Shown piece after piece: positions 29,123 through 37,744 of a DNA stretch of 41,421 bases. This DNA is from Paracoccaceae bacterium (GTDB taxonomy: Bacteria > Pseudomonadota > Alphaproteobacteria > Rhodobacterales > Rhodobacteraceae): assembly GCA_028150825.1 (NCBI GenBank), contig JAOGIM010000015.1, positions 1-41,421 on the forward strand, written 5' to 3'. Each line of letters starts with the position of its first letter. Position 1 is the stretch's first letter. The position numbers and the translations under genes were made by a program. The notes under the pieces were generated by a model that saw only the letters and a list, made by a program, of their open reading frames with translations, searched no databases and was not told where the DNA came from.

Positions 29123-29457
29123 GGCATTGTGTCAGGAAATAAATGGCCCTGAGCCCCAAGTTTGACAGTAGTATGCCACTCCACGTCACTCATCATTAAC
29201 TCGCGGTAAAGATGCGGAAATAGCGCGCCGCTGCGGGATGTTTCCCATTTTATATCTTCTCGCATATAGCTTAAATCACAGGTCAAAACCTCTAGTTTAG
29301 GTGCTTTGGTGAAATGTTTAACCGCTGTTTGGCGCACCTGCTTGGAAGTTGAAAAATGTATATAACCATCGCAAACATCGATAGGTGCACCAATAGTTCG
29401 GCCCGTTTCTTTTAGGAGCCGCCACTCAGGAGGCAAAAGTATTTTGTAAATTTTCAT
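29119..29457 (-). CDS. DUF952 family protein
   Basis: This 112-aa protein of the uncharacterised DUF952 family has the usual motifs [12 protein letters not shown] at the start, [12 protein letters not shown] (about 32-43) and [15 protein letters not shown] near residue 75. It is found beside pyrD in many alphaproteobacteria, as here. The function is unknown; the fold is thought to relate to a small ADP-ribosyltransferase-like or nucleotide-binding module, which I cannot confirm from sequence. It is translationally coupled to pyrD by the 4-base ATGA overlap. Confidence 0.88.
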   Translation of the reverse strand: MKIYKILLPPEWRLLKETGRTIGAPIDVCDGYIHFSTSKQVRQTAVKHFTKAPKLEVLTCDLSYMREDIKWETSRSGALFPHLYRELMMSDVEWHTTVKLGAQGHLFPDTMP

Positions 29458-29849
29458 AGCTCAGTCATGCCCCCATGGCTAATGTTGGTCAAGTGCTGGA
29501 TCATTGTTATTTTTGTGGCATAGGGTTTACTAAATTTGAGGTATCATTGCCTCTGATATTTACTAGAAAGGGATGCATAACTAACTTTTGGATAATACTT
29601 GAGACTGTCTCTGGCTGCTTATGCAGAGGTACCAGTTTTTCTGCTTCCTCTTTGTCCGCGCGACATAAAAATGATGTTCAAGTTCAGCTTGGCCCGATCA
29701 GAAAATAGGAAAGTTGCAAGGTTCCTAACCTTATAATCAGTGCGTTTGCGCAGCCAAATCTTCAGCTGCGCTTGGATGTCCTATGTACTTTGAGGCTCAA
29801 GCTAGTTAATCTAGTCAAACTAGGCGGTAACCGCCAAAGACGATCAGAC
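29458..29849. other. 392 bases without a recognised gene
   Basis: This lies between glyA and the DUF952-pyrD pair, all on minus. A minus-strand frame with no good start gives about 57 residues (including DKEEAEKLVPLHKQPETVSS and a C-terminal NPMPQK) ending at TAA 29507-29509. It is coding-like but unrecognised. A perfect inverted repeat (AAGGTT, CCT, AACCTT) is at 29718-29732, and a GGCGGT/ACCGCC palindrome is near 29823-29835, just past the glyA stop, without a T-tract. The promoter for DUF952-pyrD is presumably here. Confidence 0.45.
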
Positions 29850-31136
29850 TTAGTATATTGGGAATTTGTCGCACATAGCTTGCACTTCGGCTTTGACATT
29901 TTCCTCAACTCCAGCGTTACCGTCTTCGCCATTTTGGGCTAAACCATCGGTCACTTCTACAATCCAGTCCGCAACTTGTCGGAATTCGGCCTCTGCAAAA
30001 CCGCGTGTGGTGGCAGCTGGAGAACCAAGGCGAATGCCTGAAGTTACCATCGGTTTTTCCGGGTCAAACGGCACACCGTTTTTGTTGCAAGTGATATGGG
30101 CCCGTCCAAGTGCCTTCTCAGTCATATTACCCTTTACACCTTTGGGGCGTAAATCGACCAAGACAACATGCGTATCTGTACCATGGGTCACTGTATCCAG
30201 TCCGCCTCTGATCAACTGATCCGAAAGAGCTTGGGCATTTTTGATCACTTGCTGAATGTAACTTTTAAATTCGGGGCGCTGTGCTTCTCCAAAGGCTACA
30301 GCTTTGGCTGCGATCACATGCATGAGTGGGCCACCTTGGATGCCTGGAAAAATGGCTGAGTTAAACTTTTTTGCCAAAGTCTCATCATTGGTTAAAATCA
30401 TCCCACCACGTGGTCCACGCAGCGTTTTGTGCGTGGTGGTGGTTGCCGCATGGGCGTGTGGAAAAGGAGAGGGGTGTTCGCCAGCAGCTACAAGACCCGC
30501 AAAGTGCGCCATATCTACATGTAGATAAGCACCAACAGTATCTGCGATTTCGCGCATACGGGCGAAGTCAATCCGACGAGGAACTGCTGAACCGCCAGCA
30601 ATAATCAGCTTTGGCTTATGCTCTGCTGCAAGGGCAGCAACTTCGTCATAATCAATGAGGTTATCCTGTTTACGCACACCATATTGGATTGCGTTGAACC
30701 ATTTTCCTGACTGATTGGGCCGTGCACCATGAGTCAAATGACCGCCAGCATCCAGTGACATACCGAGGATCGTATCACCGGGCTGTAAAAGTGCTTGGAA
30801 TACGCCCTGATTAGCTTGCGAACCTGAATTTGGCTGAACATTGGCAAAATCACAACCAAACAATGCACAGGCGCGCTCAATCGCCAAATCTTCGGCAACG
30901 TCTACGTGTTGACAACCACCATAATAGCGCCGACCTGAGTAACCTTCGGCGTATTTGTTGGTCATGATACTGCCTTGGGCCTCTAGAACCGCACGTGAGA
31001 CAATATTTTCAGATGCTATCAACTCTATTTCATCGCGCTGACGCCCTAACTCAGACCGAATAGCACCAAAAATCGGCGCATCTGATGCTTCGAGTGTGTC
31101 TTTAAAAAACGCCATATTTCCATCAAGTTTGTTCAT
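29850..31136 (-). CDS. glyA: Serine hydroxymethyltransferase
   Basis: This 428-aa PLP enzyme interconverts serine and glycine with tetrahydrofolate, the main source of C1 units. Motifs present are [46 protein letters not shown], the Asp motif [12 protein letters not shown] and the PLP-lysine segment [14 protein letters not shown] (Lys237). The open frame begins 40 codons earlier, but these hydrophobic residues are not part of the family. The ATG at 31136 (MNKLDGN) has GAAGGG upstream and gives normal length. glyA is divergent from nadK. Its product would handle C1 units from the methylamine-type dehydrogenase at 6847 (inference). Confidence 0.97.
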   Translation of the reverse strand: MNKLDGNMAFFKDTLEASDAPIFGAIRSELGRQRDEIELIASENIVSRAVLEAQGSIMTNKYAEGYSGRRYYGGCQHVDVAEDLAIERACALFGCDFANVQPNSGSQANQGVFQALLQPGDTILGMSLDAGGHLTHGARPNQSGKWFNAIQYGVRKQDNLIDYDEVAALAAEHKPKLIIAGGSAVPRRIDFARMREIADTVGAYLHVDMAHFAGLVAAGEHPSPFPHAHAATTTTHKTLRGPRGGMILTNDETLAKKFNSAIFPGIQGGPLMHVIAAKAVAFGEAQRPEFKSYIQQVIKNAQALSDQLIRGGLDTVTHGTDTHVVLVDLRPKGVKGNMTEKALGRAHITCNKNGVPFDPEKPMVTSGIRLGSPAATTRGFAEAEFRQVADWIVEVTDGLAQNGEDGNAGVEENVKAEVQAMCDKFPIY

Positions 31137-31306
31137 TTTTTGACCCTTCGCTAACCGAATCGTGGTAGGCAACACGTATCGGAAACATAAACACGCTAAA
31201 AGGCACAATATACTGATTGCGCGGAAATGTCCTGTCCTGTCTGGTTCTTTGGACAAGTTTGTGCTTTCTACTATCTAAATCTTTCGAAGATGGAAAGCCG
31301 AACTAC

Positions 31307-32068
31307 ATGCTGCAACGTATCGCTTTTACAGCAAGCCCTTCAGACGTAGCGCAAGAAGGTCTTGCGGCATTGGTAAAGCGCTATGGTCAGTGCGAGTTCA
31401 ATAAAGCTGAAGTAATTGTGGCCTTGGGCGGGGATGGCTTTATGCTACAGACCTTGCACGCCACAAACGAATTCAAAGCTCCTGTATATGGGATGAACCG
31501 AGGCACAGTTGGCTTCTTGATGAACCTCTATCAAGAAGACGGTCTCATGGGTCGGCTCAAAGAAGCAGAAGAAACCCGTATACATCCACTGTCGATGACC
31601 GTAACCTGCAATGATGGCACGACGCTGATGGCACTGGCCATCAATGAGGTTTCTCTTCTTCGGGCTGGACCTCAGGCTGCGAAATTGCGCATTTCTGTGG
31701 ATGGACGCGTGCGCATGAATGAGCTTGTCTGTGACGGAGCGTTATTAGCCACTCCGGCCGGATCGACTGCCTATAACTATTCAGCGCATGGACCAATTCT
31801 ACCTATTGGCGCTGATGTCTTTGCTTTGACTGCTCTAAATGCGTTCAGACCGCGACGCTGGCGCGGTGCTTTATTGCCCCAAAAAGCGCATGTTCGATTT
31901 GAAGTTCTCAATCCAGAAAAGCGCATGGTTCGTGCTGATGCTGACAGTAGTTCTTTTGAAGATGTCCGATGCGTTGATATTATTTCAGAGTCCAGCATCA
32001 CACATAGGCTATTGTTTGATCCTGGGCACGGACTTGAAGAGCGATTGATCAGCGAGCAATTCGTTTAA
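31307..32068 (+). CDS. nadK: NAD kinase
   Basis: This 253-aa kinase phosphorylates NAD to NADP. The defining GGDG motif is at residues 41-44 (VIVALGGDGFML). NELVCDGALLATPAGSTAYNYSAHGPIL is the second nucleotide-binding region, with the conserved Asp and NE/D motif; ADSSSF lies near the C-terminus. The frame opens at 31217, but the first 30 residues are not family-like. ATG 31307 (MLQRIAFTASPSD) has GGAAAG upstream and matches the alphaproteobacterial N-terminus. The stop codon overlaps the amidase stop on the opposite strand by four bases within a perfect hairpin. Confidence 0.95.
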   Translation: MLQRIAFTASPSDVAQEGLAALVKRYGQCEFNKAEVIVALGGDGFMLQTLHATNEFKAPVYGMNRGTVGFLMNLYQEDGLMGRLKEAEETRIHPLSMTVTCNDGTTLMALAINEVSLLRAGPQAAKLRISVDGRVRMNELVCDGALLATPAGSTAYNYSAHGPILPIGADVFALTALNAFRPRRWRGALLPQKAHVRFEVLNPEKRMVRADADSSSFEDVRCVDIISESSITHRLLFDPGHGLEERLISEQFV

Positions 32069-32074
32069 TTGCTC
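32054..32074. terminator. Perfect hairpin over the two convergent stop codons of nadK and the amidase gene
   Basis: An 8-base perfect stem (GAGCAATT paired with AATTGCTC) surrounds a 5-base loop CGTTT. The nadK TAA is at 32066-32068 and the amidase TAA at 32067-32065 (minus). The symmetric structure could act in both directions, but there is no long T-tract, so a bidirectional terminator is an inference. Confidence 0.45.
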
Positions 32075-33501
32075 TGCATCAGTGACCAGAGATTTTGGGC
32101 CATGGTTCCAACGCGATCTTCGATTGAGATCATAGCATCTACAACGGCATCTTCCCGCCATCGCTGTCCGATGATTTGGACGTTGATCGGCTGGATACCT
32201 CTTTCAAGCTTGGAAAGCTGTGTTGGAATATTGCCTGCCGGAAGTCCAATAAAATTGATCGAATAAGACCAAAGCGCAGAACCCAACACTTCGTGCACAC
32301 CTGCAGGGCCTTCTTCGTCGCGCCCCGGTGCGAAAAAGGGTTGTGGCAAGAATGGCGATAGTACAAGCGGATACTCTTGCATAAACAAACACCACTCTCG
32401 AGCATAATAGGTTCGTTTGGCCATCATTTGTAAAAGCTCGGTGCCTTTAAAGGGCTGGAACTGGCGATAATATTCGTCAAAAATCGCCTGAATAGTGTCT
32501 GATCCGTTCGCTCTTATGTCTGGCCCCATAAGTTCGGCCACTTCTCCCATCAACGCTCGATAAGCAATTTCACCTGTTTCTTGCAAAAAGGGTAAATGGA
32601 TCTCTTGCACGTCATAGCCTGCATCACGCAGAGCATCTGCCGCTGTATTGAGTGCTTTGTAAACCTCAGGATGCGTATCAAATCCTGGTGTCTCTTTGCA
32701 AAATGCCACCCGCGATTTGGTTAATTTAGGCGCCATTCGATAGGGCAATGGCACGTGAAAAGGATCGCGTGGATCAGAATTGATAATTGCGGGCATTGCA
32801 AGCTCTAGATCGGCGGCGCTTCTAGTAAGCAGGCCTTGCACGGACATTGATTGTGCCAGCATTCCACGCTCGTCTTTTTGTGAAGGGTTCCATGCCGGTA
32901 CTCTGCCAAGACCTGGTTTTATCGTTACAGCCCCGTTTGCGGACGCTGGAAACCGCAGAGATCCACCAATATCATTGCCATGTCCCAAAGAGCCAATGCC
33001 CGCCATTACAGCAGAGGCGGCTCCACCGGAAGATCCACCGGCCGAAACATGTTTTCCCCAAGGATTATGAGTGCGACCATGCAGCGGATTATCCGTATCA
33101 GCGCGAAATGAGAACTCTGATGTATTGGTGCGTCCGATCACGACGGCTCCAGCATTTTGAAGGTTCCTCACGACGGGGGCATCTACATTCGCAATATCAG
33201 TTTGCAAGGCAGGGATACCATTTGATGTCGGACAGCCAGCTTGATCTACATTAATTTTGATCGTCACAGGCAGACCGTGTAAGATGCCAGAATTTTTGCC
33301 GTTAGCCCTATCTATATCCAGTTGACGCGCGCGCTCTAATGCTTGCTCTGAGAGGTCCACCACCACAGCATTCAATACGGGATTGACCTCTCTCATCCGG
33401 TCGATAGAAGCCTTTGTTGCCTCCTCTGCTGTGATGTCGCCGTGCGTTGTTGCTTTGGCCAAATCTTGGGCGGTGAGCCGCCAAATATCTTCTGAATTCA
33501 T
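32065..33501 (-). CDS. Amidase signature family enzyme
   Basis: This 478-aa hydrolase of the amidase signature family acts on amide bonds; the substrate is unknown. The Ser-cisSer-Lys triad is visible: Lys82 (VTIKINVD), the cis-Ser in GGSSGG (about 158) and the nucleophile Ser181 in GNDIGGSLRFPAS. The C-terminal region has the usual LPQPFFAPGRDEEGP and GLPAGNIPTQL segments. This clade resembles plain amidases, not GatA, because no GatB/GatC genes are nearby. ATG 33501 has AAGG upstream. It is tail-to-tail with nadK and upstream of it lies prpE, also minus, 108 bases away. Confidence 0.92.
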   Translation of the reverse strand: MNSEDIWRLTAQDLAKATTHGDITAEEATKASIDRMREVNPVLNAVVVDLSEQALERARQLDIDRANGKNSGILHGLPVTIKINVDQAGCPTSNGIPALQTDIANVDAPVVRNLQNAGAVVIGRTNTSEFSFRADTDNPLHGRTHNPWGKHVSAGGSSGGAASAVMAGIGSLGHGNDIGGSLRFPASANGAVTIKPGLGRVPAWNPSQKDERGMLAQSMSVQGLLTRSAADLELAMPAIINSDPRDPFHVPLPYRMAPKLTKSRVAFCKETPGFDTHPEVYKALNTAADALRDAGYDVQEIHLPFLQETGEIAYRALMGEVAELMGPDIRANGSDTIQAIFDEYYRQFQPFKGTELLQMMAKRTYYAREWCLFMQEYPLVLSPFLPQPFFAPGRDEEGPAGVHEVLGSALWSYSINFIGLPAGNIPTQLSKLERGIQPINVQIIGQRWREDAVVDAMISIEDRVGTMAQNLWSLMQSN

Positions 33502-33609
33502 ATCTTAACCTTTGCGATATTCAAAAAACTACACGCGCTGGCTGATTTATCAAGATCAATTCAGGTTTTGGTACGATTGATGACAGAAATCTCTGGTATC
33601 AACGGTAGT

Positions 33610-35499
33610 TTATTTTGCATAGCCTAAGGGAATCAACGCCTCTTTTATTTCGTCTAATATGACTGGATCATCAATTGTCGCGGGCATTTTGAACGTTTCG
33701 CCGTCTGCAATTTTACCCATTGTGGCGCGTAGTATTTTGCCTGACCGCGTTTTGGGCAATCGATTTACAACTGTGGCAAGTTTAAAGGCAGCGACGGGGC
33801 CAATTTGCTCACGCATCATAGAAATACACTCTTTTTCGATAATATGATGTGGACGATTAACCCCGTTGGTTAGGCATAAAAATCCAACCGGAAGTTGTCC
33901 TTTGAGTTCATCGGCCACGCCGATCACGGCGCATTCAGCGACATCGGGGTGATTTGCCAGAACTTCTTCCATGGCGCCAGTTGATAGGCGATGGCCGGCA
34001 ACATTTATAACATCATCTGTGCGCGCCATCACATAAAGGTATCCATCCTTATCAATTGTCCCAGCATCGCCAGTTTCGTAATATCCTGGGAAAGTTTTGA
34101 GATAGGATTTGAGAAAGCGATCTTTTGCATTCCATAGTGTGGGGAAAGTTCCGGGTGGCAAAGGTAATTTGACGGCGATGGCTCCTAGCGTATCTGGTCC
34201 AAGTTGGTTTCCCTTTTCGTCAAGGATCTGAATATCATATCCGGGCATAGCAACAGAGGAGCTACCGACTTTAATTGGTAAAGCTTCTATTCCCATCGGG
34301 TTTCCAGCAATCGTCCAGCCTGTTTCTGTCTGCCACCAGTGGTCTACCACGGGCACTCCCAAGAGGTTTCGGGCCCAATGAATAGTGTCTGGGTCTGCGC
34401 GCTCTCCGGCGAGGTAAAGCGCCTTGAGACAACTTATGTCATATTTCTGGCGAAACTTCCCCTCTGGATCTTCGCGCTTAATGGCGCGAAACGCTGTCGG
34501 TGCGGTAAAGAAGCTACGCACATTATGCTCGCAGATTACGCGCCAAAAAGTTCCTGCATCAGGGGTTCCGATGGGTTTACCTTCAAATAAAACGGTTGTG
34601 TTTCCGTGGATGAGAGGCGCGTAACAGATGTAGCTATGACCAACGACCCAGCCAACGTCAGAGGCCGCCCAAAACACATCGCCCGGATCAACATCATAAA
34701 TGTTCTTCATCGACCAGTGCAGCGCAACAAGATGGCCTGCAGTAGGGCGCACAACCCCCTTGGGCGCACCAGTGGTGCCAGAGGTGTAGAGAATATAAGC
34801 AGGGTGATTGCCCTCTACAGCCACGCAGTCGGCAGGAACGACGCCATGTTGGGCCTCATGCCAATCTAGATCTCGTCCCTCGATTAGGTTGGCGTGTAAC
34901 TCGGGCCTTTGGAAAATAATCACTGTCTGTGGCTTGTGGCCCGATTGTTCGATCGCAGAATCTATCAGGGGCTTGTAAGCGATGACACGGCCCGGTTCGA
35001 GGCCGCAGGAGGCCGCTAGGATGGCTTTTGGCTGTGCATCATCAATTCTAACGGCAAGCTCATTTGCCGCAAACCCTCCAAAGACTACCGAATGGATAGC
35101 ACCGATACGGGCGCAGGCGAGCATTGCAACGAGGGCCTCTGGTACCATCGGCATATAAATAATCACTCGATCACCCTTTTGGATGTCGTGCGCCTTCAAC
35201 GCGCCTGCAAGATTGGCAGTTTTCTCAAGTAGCTCTGCAAACGAAATATGCTGTTTTGTATCTGTAATGGGGCTGTCATAGATAATTGCTGCCTGTTCAC
35301 CATTTCCTGCATTTACATGACGATCCACTGCATTAAAGCAGGTATTAACCATGGCGTCCGTATACCATTCATATAACGGGGCATTGGTATCATTGAGCGC
35401 AAAACTTGGGGCTTTATCCCAGTCGATGGCTTCGGCCGCTTTCATCCAGAACGCCTCTGGATCCGATTTCCAGTTGTCGTAAAGTTTTGCATAACCCAT
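33610..35499 (-). CDS. prpE: Propionate-CoA ligase (PrpE)
   Basis: This 629-aa acetyl-/propionyl-CoA synthetase family enzyme has VFGGFAANELAVRIDDAQPK (Asp and Arg of the family), the P-loop YTSGTTGAPKGVVRP and WWQTETGWTI. The hinge is TDDVINVAGHRLST and the C-terminal Lys motif KTRSGKILRATM is a common acetylation site. PrpE-type features such as the FWxxAAEAIDWDKAP opening favour propionate over acetate. It would link propionate from odd-chain or branched oxidation to the CoA pool. ATG 35499 (MGYAKLYDNW) has GGAG 7 bases upstream; the frame has six extra upstream codons that were excluded. Confidence 0.94.
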   Translation of the reverse strand: MGYAKLYDNWKSDPEAFWMKAAEAIDWDKAPSFALNDTNAPLYEWYTDAMVNTCFNAVDRHVNAGNGEQAAIIYDSPITDTKQHISFAELLEKTANLAGALKAHDIQKGDRVIIYMPMVPEALVAMLACARIGAIHSVVFGGFAANELAVRIDDAQPKAILAASCGLEPGRVIAYKPLIDSAIEQSGHKPQTVIIFQRPELHANLIEGRDLDWHEAQHGVVPADCVAVEGNHPAYILYTSGTTGAPKGVVRPTAGHLVALHWSMKNIYDVDPGDVFWAASDVGWVVGHSYICYAPLIHGNTTVLFEGKPIGTPDAGTFWRVICEHNVRSFFTAPTAFRAIKREDPEGKFRQKYDISCLKALYLAGERADPDTIHWARNLLGVPVVDHWWQTETGWTIAGNPMGIEALPIKVGSSSVAMPGYDIQILDEKGNQLGPDTLGAIAVKLPLPPGTFPTLWNAKDRFLKSYLKTFPGYYETGDAGTIDKDGYLYVMARTDDVINVAGHRLSTGAMEEVLANHPDVAECAVIGVADELKGQLPVGFLCLTNGVNRPHHIIEKECISMMREQIGPVAAFKLATVVNRLPKTRSGKILRATMGKIADGETFKMPATIDDPVILDEIKEALIPLGYAK

Positions 35500-35719
35500 T
35501 AAAAGACTCCGACACAATTTTTGTTACTGCCTTTTTTGCTGTAATTGGGAAAATCTTCAAGCTGTTAGCTTAATTTTGGTGTATTTAGTGCCAAAATTAA
35601 CTTTATGATTGGTTAACTTGCTATGAATGGGCTTTTGGATACCTAATTACGTCCTCCACCCTTGGCCGTGTAGAGGGCTTATCAACTTAAAAAAGTAAAT
35701 TTTCACACGTTTCGTGGCC

Positions 35720-36540
35720 CTAGAATTTGGACGCGCTTGAACTTATTCCGATACTAGCCATGGGTACAGTTGGAACAGGCCCGATTCAAAGTTTAGTGGT
35801 CAGTTTGTGGAGTCACTTGGCGATTTCAAGTGCTTTTTCCTACGAAATTTTCAGCACAATCATAGTAAACTCTTGGCAGCCAACCTGCACACCATATCTG
35901 ATGACCTGATCAAATATTTCCGAGTTTTTGCAACTGCGCATAAAGCTGTCGTTCCGGCGGAATGTCCAAATTGACTGCTGCATCCTTTTGAAATGATCCA
36001 GATCAATCATTACGATGGGGTGATCTCTGCGTTTGTGCAATTTCGTGTGCACTCATGTCCTCAAGTATTACATCATTTACTTTAAGGCCTATAATATCAA
36101 TTGTGAATGTAGATTATTTTTAGTGCTTGCTAGAAATGTGGTCGCACGCCAGATTTAGCTTTATGAATTTCAAGGTGACGGTTTGTATCTTCACGTATGT
36201 TAAGCTCCAAATGAACATGCCGCACACAAATAAGTCAGCGCAGTCGCGCAGAAAGAAATTTCTCGCAAACTGGTTTACTCGGTGTCAAATTAGCACCAGC
36301 TTTTTGGGCGAGAGCCCAAAGGCTGAGGAATTCCTGTCGCTGGTTGCGATGATTGCCGGGTTTTCTGCGGTTTGCAGATTTATAATGGTCTTGAGATCTG
36401 AGGCCTCTTCGCCACCGGTGAAAATCGTATGGATTTGGTAATGGACTTTTTAAAATTTGTAGCGCAAAGAAATCCCCACGGGTGCAAAGCGACCTAAAAA
36501 ATAAATATTTCAACACATATTTTGCTCGAACTACCAACTT
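35720..36540 (-). pseudogene. pleD: Decayed pleD-like response regulator, REC-REC-GGDEF diguanylate cyclase
   Basis: Minus-strand frames read in order as a PleD-type protein. First come fragments of the first receiver (KLVVRAKYVLKY, then AQKAGANLTPSKPV, which matches the conserved Lys region). Next is the end of a second receiver (VNDVILEDMSAHEIAQTQ, near 36100-36040). Last is the GGDEF domain (IVMIDLDHFKR at 36013-35981, then FGHSAGTTALCAVAK in another frame, CQEFTMIVL and VPMASIGISSS). The DxLTGLxNRR start of GGDEF is missing and the catalytic GG(D/E)EF reads as CQEF. In-frame stops are TAG 35840-35842, TGA 35813-35815, TGA 35786-35788 and TAG 35720-35722. It is clearly nonfunctional. The 5' limit is approximate. 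The neighbour DUF3572 is often near divK/pleD. Confidence 0.82.
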
Positions 36541-36608
36541 GTCAAAAGTTGCCTACAATTTTATAGGTTTATGTTAACAAAGCCTTTCTATCTTGGGATA
36601 TTTTTCAG

Positions 36609-36887
36609 TTGACTCCAATTTCTGCGCAAACTTACGCTCTAACGGTCCTTGAGTGGCTTGCAGGGCGAGACGATTTGTTAGAGCTTTTTCTTGGATCTAC
36701 GGGCAGTACGCTACAGAGTATGAAAGAAAACGCGCAAGAGGCAAGTTTTCTCATTTCTGTTTTGGATTTTTTGATGATGGATGATCAATGGGTGCTTGAG
36801 TGTTGCGATGATACCGATCTTGATCCTAATAAAATGCGAGTTGCTCGTCTTGCGTTTCCAGGTGGAGAAGAAATGCATTGGACATGA
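36609..36887 (+). CDS. DUF3572 family protein
   Basis: This 92-aa small acidic protein has the DUF3572 pattern: ALTVLEWLAGRDDLLELFLGSTG at the N-terminus, ASFLISVLDFLMMDDQWVLECCD in the middle and a C-terminal ARLAFPGGEEMHWT. The function is unknown. It uses a TTG start at 36609; no ATG lies at a sensible place, and the TTG-encoded N-terminus fits the family. In many alphaproteobacteria it sits beside divK/pleD; here pleD is decayed on the opposite strand, and no divK was seen. The downstream HAD gene starts 56 bases after the stop. Confidence 0.85.
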   Translation: MTPISAQTYALTVLEWLAGRDDLLELFLGSTGSTLQSMKENAQEASFLISVLDFLMMDDQWVLECCDDTDLDPNKMRVARLAFPGGEEMHWT

Positions 36888-36943
36888 CTGCAGTCTCAGG
36901 TCACAACTATAAGAGTCAGGTTTTTCAAATCAGAAGGCAAAAA

Positions 36944-37654
36944 ATGCAAATTAACGGTATTGTCTTTGACAAGGATGGAACGCTTTTACGTTTTTGTGAA
37001 ACTTGGAATGTTTGGTGTGAACAGGTCATAACAGAACTTGCAAAAGGTGATGTTGTCCTCCGCGGTGCAATTGCACAAGCGATTTATTACGATTTAAACA
37101 CCTGTTCTTTTCGCCCAGAAAGCATAGTAATCGCTGGAACAACGAGGGAAATTTCCCAGACAATCGTGTCCCTTATACCGGATATGGCGGTCGCTGAATT
37201 GGAGGCCTTTCTCAATACTAAAAGTACAACTGCGCCTTTGGCAGAAGTCACGCCTCTTAAAGCTTTTTTGAACGGACTGACCCGCAGTGGAATCAAGACT
37301 GGCGTTGTGACAAATGATTCTGAGGAAAGCGCTGTAAGCCAGTTAAAGCAGATCGATGTATTAAACGAGCTAAATTTTATTGCAGGTTATGACAGTGGGT
37401 TTGGAGCAAAACCATCCTCTGGGCCATTGTTGGCGTTTGCCAAAGCTGTCTCGCTTCCGCCTGAGACTATTGCCATGGTTGGCGATAGTTTACATGATAT
37501 GATCGCTGGTCGGCGTGCTGGAATGAAAACGATTGCTGTTTTGACTGGTCTCGCTGACCGTAACGAGCTTGCCTCTCATGCGGATGTGATTTTAGAGGAT
37601 ATAACAAAGATTCCAGCATATTTGGGTTTGAACGACCTTGCCAAGGTAATATAA
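36944..37654 (+). CDS. HAD-superfamily phosphatase, phosphoglycolate-phosphatase-like
   Basis: This 236-aa cytosolic HAD hydrolase has motif I GIVFDKDGTLL (nucleophile Asp9 and Asp11), motif II GVVTND, motif III Lys in GFGAKPSSGP and motif IV MVGDSLHDMIAGRRAGM. A cap domain lies between residues about 20 and 105. The closest type is Gph/phosphoglycolate phosphatase, but HAD substrate prediction is unreliable. The open frame begins 22 codons earlier; ATG 36944 (MQINGIVFD) is chosen because it gives the usual spacing to motif I and has AAGG upstream. It may form a unit with DUF3572 and the methyltransferase at 37745. Confidence 0.88.
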   Translation: MQINGIVFDKDGTLLRFCETWNVWCEQVITELAKGDVVLRGAIAQAIYYDLNTCSFRPESIVIAGTTREISQTIVSLIPDMAVAELEAFLNTKSTTAPLAEVTPLKAFLNGLTRSGIKTGVVTNDSEESAVSQLKQIDVLNELNFIAGYDSGFGAKPSSGPLLAFAKAVSLPPETIAMVGDSLHDMIAGRRAGMKTIAVLTGLADRNELASHADVILEDITKIPAYLGLNDLAKVI

Positions 37655-37744
37655 ATTTACAAAGCGACGATTTTGGTCGTATTTTGATAGGAAATGGGTT
37701 TGGGATCAGAATTTTCTTATCTAGAACTTTGGACTTAAATCGCT

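Noticed and set aside
29475-29708. Plus-strand 77-codon frame between DUF952 and glyA
   Set aside because: It has no recognisable domain, and the opposite strand is at least as coding-like.
31137-31256. N-terminal extension of glyA to 31256, resembling a signal or membrane segment
   Set aside because: SHMT is cytosolic and starts at MNKLDGN with a ribosome-binding site; the extension is only an open frame.
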